Part shown: piece after piece, positions 15,779-22,245 of the stretch
Layout: every line of letters begins with the position of its first letter
Position numbering within the stretch: position 1 is the stretch's first letter
Source: a virus
IMG/VR virus record: IMGVR_UViG_3300027771_000117
Coordinates: 1 to 22,245 of that record
Reading direction: 5' to 3' (one strand)
DNA length: 22,245 bases
Notes under the pieces: generated by a model
Seen by the model: the letters and a program-made list of their open reading frames with translations, nothing else
Database searches by the model: none
Told to the model about the DNA's origin: nothing
Made by a program: the position numbers and the translations under genes

Positions 15779-16714
15779 CTAGGCAAGTGCTAATTCAATA
15801 GCAGCTTCTGGACGTAATACGCCGTGACCCATTGCATACTTAGCAACGAATAGAGTTCCTTGACGACGGATGTCGTACTCAGACTCAAGACCTAGGTCCA
15901 TCAACTTAACTGTAGCTACAGCAGACTTGTGGAATACCACAGCCTTAGTCTTAGAGAAGTCAGCGTGGTAAGTGTTGCTCTCACCAGCATCAGCAGTCTG
16001 CACACCAGTTGGGATGTGGTTAGACTTAACGATAGTGATACCAGCAATACGTAATACCTTGCCTTCAGCGTATGCACCTTCACCACCCCAATCTTTGTTC
16101 AAGACAGTAGTGTCTTGTGCAAGCTTGTAGTAGATAGCTGGTGATACAACAGCACAACGGTCATCTTCTGGGATGTCCTTGCCGTCCATTTCTTCAGCAG
16201 CAGCAAACAATGCAGCTACGATGTTGGCAGAAGTGGTGAAGTTAGCTTTAGTGATTACAGTGCCAGACTTGCCAGAACCAGTGATGGTCTCAGCGCCACG
16301 TGCAGCTTGTACAACAGTACGCAAGATGTTCTTGTCGTATGTGTTAGCTAGTACGTTGCCTAACTCTTTAGTGTAAGTAGAACGAACATCATAGTGATTT
16401 TTGGCTTCATCGATATTCGCAATGAAAGCTGGTGCTACTAGCAATGAATCGACAGAGATAACTTTCTCAGCTGCCTTGATAGAGCCACCTAAGATTTCTT
16501 CACCAACATTGTGGTAAGAAGCAGTTGCAGTACCCATAACTGGGAATGAAGCAGACTTGCCGTTAGAGATAGTACGTACAGAATGCAATGGAGCCATTAC
16601 GTTCTTTTCTTCAAATTGTGTGATTACTTCGCCAGCGAATAGCTTTAGAAATAGCGCATCAGTTGCGCCAGCGCCATTTACTTGACCAAGATTTGATACA
16701 GTTGCATTACTCAT
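15779..16714 (-). CDS. Major capsid protein, T7 gp10A-like
   Basis: The 311-residue protein is the shell subunit with the HK97-type fold expected for this family (T7 gp10A is 345). Clear family segments are ALFLKLFAGEVITQFEEKNV (20-39), VRTISNGKSASFPVMGTATA (46-65), the NHYDVRSTYTKELG stretch, and the end VAKYAMGHGVLRPEAAIELA. AAGGA nine bases before the ATG supports the start. The gene has its own strong downstream terminator and a 175-base leader region upstream. I saw no clear slippery site giving a second, longer capsid form as in T7 gp10B. Confidence 0.97.
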   Translation of the reverse strand: MSNATVSNLGQVNGAGATDALFLKLFAGEVITQFEEKNVMAPLHSVRTISNGKSASFPVMGTATASYHNVGEEILGGSIKAAEKVISVDSLLVAPAFIANIDEAKNHYDVRSTYTKELGNVLANTYDKNILRTVVQAARGAETITGSGKSGTVITKANFTTSANIVAALFAAAEEMDGKDIPEDDRCAVVSPAIYYKLAQDTTVLNKDWGGEGAYAEGKVLRIAGITIVKSNHIPTGVQTADAGESNTYHADFSKTKAVVFHKSAVATVKLMDLGLESEYDIRRQGTLFVAKYAMGHGVLRPEAAIELALA

Positions 16715-16889
16715 TTTAAATAGTCCTTAGAGAGGTATTGAAGTTTCAAGTTATTGTTCTCTTGAGGCTTCGGCCTTTCCGTGACTTCCACAGTGTTGTC
16801 CCCCGCAAGGGCATTGTATTTGTCAGTGGTTTAGCTTTGAGCTTGTAGAGGAGATTTGGATAGACCTTTAGATAGGCCTACCCGATTTG
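16715..16889 (-). other. Untranslated gap between scaffold and capsid genes
   Basis: At 175 bases this is the longest gap inside the late block. In T7 the strong phi-10 promoter lies just before gene 10, so a promoter is expected here. I find no copy of the CCCTATA core. The nearest match, at 16802-16819, lacks the TATA block. Two small hairpins are possible (around 16766-16778 with AGGC-TTCG-GCCT, and 16802-16811). A 22-codon frame (16746-16814) has no ribosome site. Confidence 0.5.
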
Positions 16890-17681
16890 TTAGATAACGC
16901 TAGAACGCGCTAACTTAGCTTCGACTTGCTTGCGGAACGCAGGGTCAGTCTTGTATTTAGGATTACGCATTGCTTCGGTAACCTGTGCCACGCTTTCAAA
17001 CTTTGTCCCTGCATTTGCAGTAGTTTCACCAGAGATTAGAGAAGGGTTACTTCCATTTTCTGCTTGGTATTTAGCGTGAAGGCCGCGAACGGCTAATTGA
17101 ATTTGTGCTGGGTCAGAGGTTCCCATGACATTGTTGTATGCATCGACTTCTGTCTTATCAAGACTAGAGGAAGCCCATTGCATCATGTTGCCATAAGTCT
17201 CTTCACCGCCTACGGTACTGAACATGTCAGTGCGTACACGGGTGGCTAGTGCTTCTTGACCAGCGATGTATGAATCAACTACATCACGTGGGATGCCAGA
17301 CTTATTGATGGCCTCGTAGGTTTCATCAGATAGTCCTCCATTCGTACCGTACTCTGTCTGTAGAGCATCGAAGTCTAAACCTGCGTTAGTGGCAGCTTCT
17401 TTAGCATCATCGTTGGTTGGAATTTCGGCAGGTGTTTCATCAGCAGTAACTGCTTCTGGTTCTTTACCGCCTGACATCTTCTTTTCAAGTGCAGCATAAG
17501 ACTTAGCCATATCTTCTGGAGTCTTAAACTTCTCTGGTAACCACTCAGGCCTTTCATCCGAATTGGACTCTGGGTTCTCTGGGGTCTGGGGGGAATCACC
17601 GTCAGCTTTAGCGACCATCGCATCAATGTGAGCTTGGTCATCTTTTTCTTCGCCTTGGGCAATTGTTACAGAATCTACCAT
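16890..17681 (-). CDS. Capsid assembly scaffold, T7 gp9-like
   Basis: The 263-residue acidic protein lies between portal and capsid, the place of T7 gp9 (307 residues), and has the composition of podoviral scaffolds. It has a long disordered acidic N-terminus (Asp, Glu, Pro, Ser; residues 1-100) with PEWLPEKFKTPEDMAKSYAA (44-63), a phrase common in scaffolds of T7-like phages. A helical middle follows, and then a basic C-terminus ending NPKYKTDPAFRKQVEAKLARS. It would direct procapsid assembly and leave before or during packaging. AGGA lies 14 bases before the ATG, inside the end of the portal gene. Confidence 0.92.
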   Translation of the reverse strand: MVDSVTIAQGEEKDDQAHIDAMVAKADGDSPQTPENPESNSDERPEWLPEKFKTPEDMAKSYAALEKKMSGGKEPEAVTADETPAEIPTNDDAKEAATNAGLDFDALQTEYGTNGGLSDETYEAINKSGIPRDVVDSYIAGQEALATRVRTDMFSTVGGEETYGNMMQWASSSLDKTEVDAYNNVMGTSDPAQIQLAVRGLHAKYQAENGSNPSLISGETTANAGTKFESVAQVTEAMRNPKYKTDPAFRKQVEAKLARSSVI

Positions 17682-17686
17682 GTTGT

Positions 17687-19216
17687 TTATTCATTTCCTT
17701 GTGGTTGTTGTTGCTGCTGTTGCATAGCTGCGTCCATCATTTGTGGAGCTAGCTGTTGTCCAGTTTGCATCATCATTGCTTGCTGCTCTTCTTGTTGCAT
17801 CTCTTCTTGAGATTTAATCAAGCCACCCATGTCCATACCTAGGGAAGTACCAACACGAGTGATGTAATCACCAATGTTCATATACTTCTGAATCGCTTCA
17901 GGTCCTAGTGGAGCTAGATGGTCAAGCATTGCAGCTAATTTATTTAAGTCATGGCCTCGGCCTAAAGCCTCAAGTCCAGTAACGATAGTTGGAGACACCA
18001 AACCCTTTGGCAATTGCGGAACTTTCTTCTGCTTTTGCATCTGGAGTAATAGGCGGTTTACTAATGGGAGTTGGAATTCCTGACTCAAGATTGAATAGAT
18101 ACCACCAAGGGCATCTTCCAATTCGGAAGCCATGTAGCGAATCTCTTCAGCTGTCACTCGTTCAGCTTTACGCTGGACTGAGGAATTCATAAGGAAGGCA
18201 AAGGACAAACGCTCTTTGATTTCCTGTGAGGATTGGAAAGCTATCTGCATATCGCCAGACTTCTGGACTTGCAGGGTGCTTACATCGTTAGCGTCACCTT
18301 CGCGGATAGCACCATTAGGGGCTTCAGCTAGGACTCGTGCCCGTGTCGTACCATTAGGACGTACTAAGAATAGTACCTTGGCACTAGCGGCAGCGGCTTC
18401 AACGATAGCTTGTGTAAGAGTCTCAAGTGAATTTAAGTCACCTTGATATTCTTCTACATAGCCACGACCATATGACTCACCGTCAATGCGGCTTAGTCGT
18501 AATGGAATCCAAGGGGATTTGTCTAAAGGAAAAGTACCTGTTGCTTCAGGAACTGGGATTCCAGCCACTTCTTGTGACACATTCCACTTACCATCCATAC
18601 GGACGATATGTGTGAACAGAGCTACAGGTTCATCTTGGCTAGTGTCTTCATCAGACGTTTCTAACAAGTCACGTATTTCTTCAGGCAAGGCACTAGGTGA
18701 CACATCTTCTTTAGTGATGATTTCTAGTGGATTACCCATAGGGTCACGCTTCATAACGTAGCGGTCTAAGTGGAATACTCTCATGCCACCTTTATCAGGT
18801 TGGTATAACAGTACGTTGCCTGCAACTAACAGGTGTTTAATAGCTTCAAATGCAGCAATACGAGTTGAAGAGGCTTCAATCTCTGACATCACGGCACGTT
18901 CAATTGAGGATAACGCTTCTTCAACTTCTGCCCTTGCACCTTCTTCTTGGGCTAATTCCTGTAACTTAAAGTCATCCACAGTTAAGCGGAAGAACGGTGA
19001 GTTAGGTGGAAGTAGAGCCAGCAACATCTTTGAAGATAAGTTGTTTACACCACGTGCGCCAATACCTTGGAACGGCGTGTATAACTTTGAATGTGCTGAA
19101 TGCCCATCAGGAGGTAGAAGAGAAGGAATGGTCAGCTTGGCTGCATCCCTAGCTCTATCAAGGAAAGGTTGACGAGCCGCTTCCAAACGCTCATAGCGTT
19201 GGCGTATAGCTGTCAT
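17687..19216 (-). CDS. Portal (head-tail connector) protein, T7 gp8-like
   Basis: The 509-residue protein would form the dodecameric portal through which DNA enters and leaves the head (T7 gp8 is 536). Characteristic parts are YERLEAARQPFLDRARDAAK (8-27), the T7-like TIPSLLPPDG, and TPFQGIGARGVNNLSSKMLL (47-66). Later come the helical IVEAAAASAKVLFLVRPNGT segment and RVTAEEIRYMASELEDALGGIYS. The C-terminal 40 residues are Gln- and Met-rich low complexity ending in PQGNE. The start codon lies 6 bases after the stop of the gp7.3-like gene. The ribosome site (AAGAAG) is weak, suggesting translational coupling. Confidence 0.97.
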   Translation of the reverse strand: MTAIRQRYERLEAARQPFLDRARDAAKLTIPSLLPPDGHSAHSKLYTPFQGIGARGVNNLSSKMLLALLPPNSPFFRLTVDDFKLQELAQEEGARAEVEEALSSIERAVMSEIEASSTRIAAFEAIKHLLVAGNVLLYQPDKGGMRVFHLDRYVMKRDPMGNPLEIITKEDVSPSALPEEIRDLLETSDEDTSQDEPVALFTHIVRMDGKWNVSQEVAGIPVPEATGTFPLDKSPWIPLRLSRIDGESYGRGYVEEYQGDLNSLETLTQAIVEAAAASAKVLFLVRPNGTTRARVLAEAPNGAIREGDANDVSTLQVQKSGDMQIAFQSSQEIKERLSFAFLMNSSVQRKAERVTAEEIRYMASELEDALGGIYSILSQEFQLPLVNRLLLQMQKQKKVPQLPKGLVSPTIVTGLEALGRGHDLNKLAAMLDHLAPLGPEAIQKYMNIGDYITRVGTSLGMDMGGLIKSQEEMQQEEQQAMMMQTGQQLAPQMMDAAMQQQQQQPQGNE

Positions 19217-19222
19217 ATAGAT

Positions 19223-19429
19223 TTACTTCTTTGGAATGTTAATACCAGTAGCAGAAGTGCCACCTACTTGGGAATCAATCCGCAAGCTAGATGTGCCTTT
19301 CTTCTTCTTGTTGTTCTGAGCACGTTTGTTATCAACGTCACCATTAGCTCCAATACGTGGGGCAGCAGGTGCTAGGTCAGCTGGTGGTGGTGCAGGTGGA
19401 TTAGGTTTGGGTGTTGAACCAAAACACAT
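19223..19429 (-). CDS. Small virion/tail assembly protein, T7 gp7.3-like
   Basis: This 68-residue protein begins MCFGSTPKPNPPAPPPADLA. It then has a basic Asn/Lys segment (KRAQNNKKKKG) and ends SSLRIDSQVGGTSATGINIPKK. Small proteins with an MCFG start, a Pro-rich N-terminus and a Lys-rich then SLRI/GINI-type end occur just before the portal gene in many T7-like phages. The end recalls KKSLSVARSSGGGINI of T7 gp7.3, a tail-associated virion protein needed for adsorption. GGAG eight bases before the ATG supports the start. The length is about two thirds of gp7.3, so the match is to family and position rather than full sequence. Confidence 0.8.
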   Translation of the reverse strand: MCFGSTPKPNPPAPPPADLAPAAPRIGANGDVDNKRAQNNKKKKGTSSLRIDSQVGGTSATGINIPKK

Positions 19430-19434
19430 AATTA

Positions 19435-19620
19435 TTACTCCGAGTCGGGGTTAGTTTGTACGTCATTGACGTGAGTGAGAAAATTAATTAAGTCGTACAT
19501 ACCTCTAGTCTTCTGAATGTCATCATGAGATGCAGCCAGAGTTCTATCAGTGATGGGAAAGAATTCCTTAAGAGCTTTTATTAACTCAGTTGAGACAACG
19601 GGGAATTTGTCAATAGTCAT
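19435..19620 (-). CDS. Small protein of unknown function, first gene of the head operon
   Basis: The 61-residue protein (MTIDKFPVVSTELIKALKEF at the start) is soluble and mildly acidic, with two predicted helices around 10-20 and 33-50 (DDIQKTRGMYDLINFLTHV). I do not recognise a named family. Small proteins of similar length with a FPxVxxELIxxLxExFP-type start are common before the portal region of marine T7-like phages. The reading frame is real: it has AAGGAAG four bases before the ATG, sits 10 bases after the predicted promoter start, and is packed against the next gene with a 5-base gap. Confidence 0.8.
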   Translation of the reverse strand: MTIDKFPVVSTELIKALKEFFPITDRTLAASHDDIQKTRGMYDLINFLTHVNDVQTNPDSE

Positions 19621-19630
19621 AAGACTTCCT

Positions 19631-19647
19631 TATAGGGCAACTTAAAA
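19631..19647 (-). promoter_or_regulatory. Phage RNA polymerase promoter for the head operon
   Basis: On the minus strand positions 19647-19631 read TTTTAAGTTGCCCTATA, followed by AGGAAG. Fifteen bases are identical to the site at 336-350. It fills the gap between the phoH stop (19648-19650) and the first head gene. By T7 spacing the start would be A at 19630, as in T7 phi-2.5, which also starts with A followed by GG. The leader would then be only about 10 bases, with the ribosome site at its very 5' end. Two matching copies at functionally sensible places are the main evidence. Confidence 0.75.
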
Positions 19648-20349
19648 TCATTCGCCAGCTTTATCGAAGGCCTCAATCCACATTTTACATTCTGAACTAC
19701 GTACAACATCATCAATGGTGAACTCAATCACGGGCACTGGTAGGTTGTAGCGTTGGGCAAGGTCAATGATTGTGGATAAGCCGCTGGCTGTCTTAATATC
19801 AGACTGCTTAATGTCACCGTTGATTACGATGCGACAGTTCTCACCAATACGGGTGGTGAACATCTTCATCTCTTCTGGTGTGGTGTTCTGTGCTTCATCC
19901 ATGATAACAAATGCATCACTGAATGATGAACCACGCATGGTTTCAAACGGAGCGACAATGATTGCACCACGTCTGATAGCATTCTCATACGCCCCACCCA
20001 TGCAGTTCCTAAGCACTTCAACCACAGGGGTAGTCCACGGAGCCATCTTTTCTTCTAAGGTCCCAGGAAATGAACCTAGTGACCTAGATGAAGGCACGTT
20101 AGGACGTGTCAGGATTATCTTGTCGATAGTTCCTTTCATATATAAGTGTGCTGCCATTGTACTAGCGATGTATGTCTTACCCGTACCAGCGCAGCCTAAG
20201 CTGATGGTCTGGGTGAAGTTGTTAATCGCCTCAATGTAACGAGCTTGAGTCTGCGTCTTAGGGTGAAGCGCCCTTCGTGGTGTGCGCTCCTCTTCAAACT
20301 TCTCTTTAATCTCTCGCTTAGGTTTTTGCTTACGCACTTGTCGAGACAT
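19648..20349 (-). CDS. phoH: PhoH-like P-loop ATPase
   Basis: The chosen start gives 233 residues (MSRQVRKQ). ATGs further upstream at 20364 and 20358 overlap the end of nrdB, while the ATG at 20349 lies 2 bases after the nrdB stop with GGGGA upstream. PhoH proteins are cytoplasmic NTPases linked to phosphate starvation, and possibly to RNA handling. They are common in marine phages and their precise role there is unsettled. Visible are Walker A GCAGTGKT (52-59), Walker B VIMDEAQN (148-155) with TTPEEMKMFTTRIG, and the sensor segment INGDIKQSD (177-185). The basic N-terminal 20 residues are outside the ATPase core. Confidence 0.93.
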   Translation of the reverse strand: MSRQVRKQKPKREIKEKFEEERTPRRALHPKTQTQARYIEAINNFTQTISLGCAGTGKTYIASTMAAHLYMKGTIDKIILTRPNVPSSRSLGSFPGTLEEKMAPWTTPVVEVLRNCMGGAYENAIRRGAIIVAPFETMRGSSFSDAFVIMDEAQNTTPEEMKMFTTRIGENCRIVINGDIKQSDIKTASGLSTIIDLAQRYNLPVPVIEFTIDDVVRSSECKMWIEAFDKAGE

Positions 20350-20351
20350 GT

Positions 20352-21305
20352 TTACCATCCCCATGAGTCACCAGACATACCGTCTGCTGAGTAGTCAGTT
20401 ACGCGACCTTCAAAGAAGTTCTTGAAGCTGTCGCCATTTAATACCCAATCTAGCCAAGGCAGTGGGTTCTCTTCAATATCCCAATTGGGCTTTAGCCCTA
20501 GGTTTACTAATCGTCTGTCTGCGATGTAGCGGATGTAAGTTTTGACTTCACTTGCTGTGAGACCTTCCACACCGCCAAGTTCAAACGCCAAATCAATAAC
20601 TTTATCTTCAAGCTGTACAGCAGTGCGGTACATTTCGTAGATACCCAACTTAAATTCATCTGTGACTACCTCTGGATTTTCTTTAATAAATGTTCTGAAT
20701 ATCTCAGTCATACCCGCAACGTGAATAGTCTCATCACGGATACTCCATTCAACTATCTCGCACATACCTTTTAACTTCCCAAAGCGTTGGAAGTTAAGCA
20801 ACATGACGAATGCAGAGAACAGTGACATACCTTCATTACATACCGTCTGGGCAAGAGATTTCGCTAAGCCAGATTTAGTGTCTGGGTCAAACTTCTGCAT
20901 GAACTCAATCTTCTCAGCCATAGCATCGTATTCAAGGAAGGCTGTGTACTCAGCTTCAGGGAATCCTAGGGTGTCATTGAGTAATGCATACGAGCGCATG
21001 TGGATAGTCTCGCGGTGGGCGAATGACAACATCATCATCCTAGCTTCGTTGTTCTTAATACGTGGAAGGAACACGTCAACATAGCTACCCCCAACTATCA
21101 CATCAGATTGAGTAAATAGTCGGAGGATTTGGGTAATGAAGTTCTTCTCAGGTGCGGAAATCTTCCCAGACTTCCATTGAGTAACATCTTCATTGAGGTC
21201 ACATTCCCACTCGCCCCAGTGGAGCTTGTCATGTTCAATTGCTTGGTTGACTAGGCTCGCATAGGAGAAGGGTTTAAAAGCAGGTGATTGTGTTAGTAAG
21301 CTCAT
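20352..21305 (-). CDS. nrdB: Class I ribonucleotide reductase, beta subunit (radical carrier)
   Basis: The start at 21305 gives 317 residues. AAGGA lies five bases upstream, and the ATG follows the nrdA stop by 2 bases. An in-frame ATG at 21329 is inside nrdA and lacks a ribosome site. The protein holds the metal-radical cofactor that starts reduction of ribonucleotides by NrdA. Expected metal ligands are present: Asp68, Glu99 and His102 in RETIHMRSY, Glu158 in CNEGMS, and Glu192 and His195 in RDETIHV. The radical tyrosine is Tyr106, so a tyrosyl-radical type is likely. The C-terminus (SADGMSGDSWGW) should dock to NrdA. It would supply dNTPs for phage replication. Confidence 0.96.
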   Translation of the reverse strand: MSLLTQSPAFKPFSYASLVNQAIEHDKLHWGEWECDLNEDVTQWKSGKISAPEKNFITQILRLFTQSDVIVGGSYVDVFLPRIKNNEARMMMLSFAHRETIHMRSYALLNDTLGFPEAEYTAFLEYDAMAEKIEFMQKFDPDTKSGLAKSLAQTVCNEGMSLFSAFVMLLNFQRFGKLKGMCEIVEWSIRDETIHVAGMTEIFRTFIKENPEVVTDEFKLGIYEMYRTAVQLEDKVIDLAFELGGVEGLTASEVKTYIRYIADRRLVNLGLKPNWDIEENPLPWLDWVLNGDSFKNFFEGRVTDYSADGMSGDSWGW

Positions 21306-21307
21306 GT

Positions 21308-22245
21308 CTATCCTTGGCAGGAAAGGCACTCATCTTCATCCGAATAGTCCTTGAGAGCTACACGAGTTGGCTTAAAGCTGACGGTATCAGCCTTAGCACC
21401 TGCGGAAGTCCGCAAGTAATAGAGTCCTTTAAGTTTCTTGTTGAAGGCACGAAGGTGTACCTCATTGACGTAAGCCTTATCTGTCCCAGCTGGGAAGAAT
21501 AGGTTCACGGATTGACCTTGGCAGATGTATGGTTGACGTTCTGCTGCATGGTCTACTACCCATCTTTGGTCTAGCTCGAAAGCTGTCTTGTATATTTCTT
21601 TATCCCAATCATCCATCCACTCTAAGTGCTGTACACTGCCTTCATTTAAGATGACTGATGTCCACTGTTCTTCCACCCATACATTAGAACTAAGATGCCA
21701 TAACTCAGCATGTTTCTTAATGACCTTATCAAGGTATGGGTTACGGACAAGGTGGGCACCTACACGGGTACGGTGAGTAAACGCGTTGGACTTCAAAGGT
21801 TCTATGGACGCTGAACATCCCGCAATGATTGAGGAGTTAGCATTAGGCGCTATAGCCATCAGGTGAGAGTTACGTACACCTTCAACATCAGGACATGCAC
21901 CACGCTCTTCAGCAAGGTGGACTGTGGCAGCCTTAGCCTGTGCTTTGATATGAGTGAACATGTCAGTGTTATATGAAGTAGCCATTGGAGATTCCCAAGG
22001 AATACCTGCACGTTGTAACGCACTGTGGAAACCCATAGCACCTAGGCCTAAGCTACGTTCTTGAGTAGCACTGAAGACTGCCTTGCGGAGTTCTTTAGGT
22101 GCGTGAAAGCAGAAGAAACTAATCACGTTATCAAGCATCTCAATCAGGTCAGCTACCATAGTGGTATCTTTCCAATGTTCGTAATGCTCTAGGTTTACAC
22201 TGGACAAACAACACACTGCTGTACGGTCCTCAGACGTTGGCAGGT
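21308..22245 (-). CDS. nrdA: Class I ribonucleotide reductase, alpha subunit (C-terminal part)
   Basis: Only the last roughly 312 residues lie in the window. The open frame continues past 22245 and the start is outside, so a GTG at 22216 within the frame should not be taken as the start. The catalytic subunit reduces ribonucleoside diphosphates. Visible are DRTAVCCLSSVNLE, with the Cys that corresponds to the active-site disulfide partner near the window edge, and RSLGLGAMGFHSALQRAGI. Also present are APNANSSIIAGCSASIEP, the adjacent tyrosines of the radical path in KGLYYLRTSAG, and the C-terminal redox pair in DECLSCQG. The active-site thiyl Cys and any regulatory ATP cone would be upstream, outside the window. 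Confidence 0.96.
   Translation of the reverse strand, partial: LPTSEDRTAVCCLSSVNLEHYEHWKDTTMVADLIEMLDNVISFFCFHAPKELRKAVFSATQERSLGLGAMGFHSALQRAGIPWESPMATSYNTDMFTHIKAQAKAATVHLAEERGACPDVEGVRNSHLMAIAPNANSSIIAGCSASIEPLKSNAFTHRTRVGAHLVRNPYLDKVIKKHAELWHLSSNVWVEEQWTSVILNEGSVQHLEWMDDWDKEIYKTAFELDQRWVVDHAAERQPYICQGQSVNLFFPAGTDKAYVNEVHLRAFNKKLKGLYYLRTSAGAKADTVSFKPTRVALKDYSDEDECLSCQG

Noticed and set aside
15768-15800. Frameshift for a longer capsid form as in T7 gp10B
   Set aside because: No clear slippery run near the end of the gene. It would also have to pass the terminator region within a short distance.
16746-16814. 22-codon basic frame between scaffold and capsid genes (MPLRGTTLWKSRKGRS start)
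   Set aside because: No ribosome site before the ATG, no known family, and its length is expected by chance.
16802-16819. Possible third phage promoter before the capsid gene
   Set aside because: 11 of 18 positions match, but the TATA block is replaced by TTGC-type sequence, which a T7-like polymerase is not expected to melt.
22214-22216. GTG as start of the alpha reductase subunit
   Set aside because: Conserved reductase residues (DRTAV) continue upstream in frame to the window edge, so the gene is cut by the window.

Overview
This window is the late (virion assembly and packaging) half of a T7-like podovirus genome. All genes are on the minus strand, so the biological order runs from the high to the low coordinates. 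The calls rest on clear resemblance, recalled from memory, to T7 proteins: large terminase gp19, portal gp8, capsid gp10A, tail tubes gp11 and gp12, gp13, gp14 and the N-terminus of fiber gp17. No integrase, tRNA, insertion sequence, CRISPR array or reverse transcriptase is visible. Class I ribonucleotide reductase genes, phoH, a 115-residue protein typical of marine phages and collagen-like fibers point to a marine or aquatic phage. The host cannot be named from the sequence.

Layout in the direction of transcription: (1) 22245-19648, the end of the metabolic module: nrdA (5' part outside the window), nrdB and phoH, with about 2 nt between genes. (2) 19647-19631, a phage-type promoter directly after the phoH stop. 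(3) 19620-15779, head genes: a 61-residue unknown, a gp7.3-like protein, portal, scaffold and major capsid protein, closed by a strong hairpin/U-tract terminator at 15718-15742, the place of T-phi in T7. (4) 15696-6316, tail tubes A and B, a gp13-like protein and the three internal virion (DNA ejection) proteins. (5) A second terminator at 6281-6305. (6) 6249-2966, two adjacent fiber genes, each with about 60 uninterrupted Gly-X-Y triplets, then the 115-residue protein. (7) 2928-398, two membrane lysis candidates, then small and large terminase subunits. (8) 397-1, a gene-poor right-end region.

The right-end region holds a second copy of the promoter core (15 nt identical to the one at 19631-19645) in the place of T7 phi-OR. 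It also holds a hairpin and two 37-bp imperfect direct repeats 62 bp apart. Together these look like a T7-style genome end with replication and packaging signals.

The genes work together as follows. The nrd genes raise the dNTP supply and phoH is a stress-type ATPase. The phage's own single-subunit RNA polymerase, predicted but outside the window, would transcribe the late block from its cognate promoters. The head is assembled on portal and scaffold, filled by the terminase, and fitted with tubes, internal ejection proteins and two-part fibers. The holins time lysis. No endolysin or spanin is visible here. The most noteworthy points are the matched promoter pair, the very short predicted leader of the head operon, the right-end repeats, and the division of the receptor-binding fiber over two coupled collagen genes.
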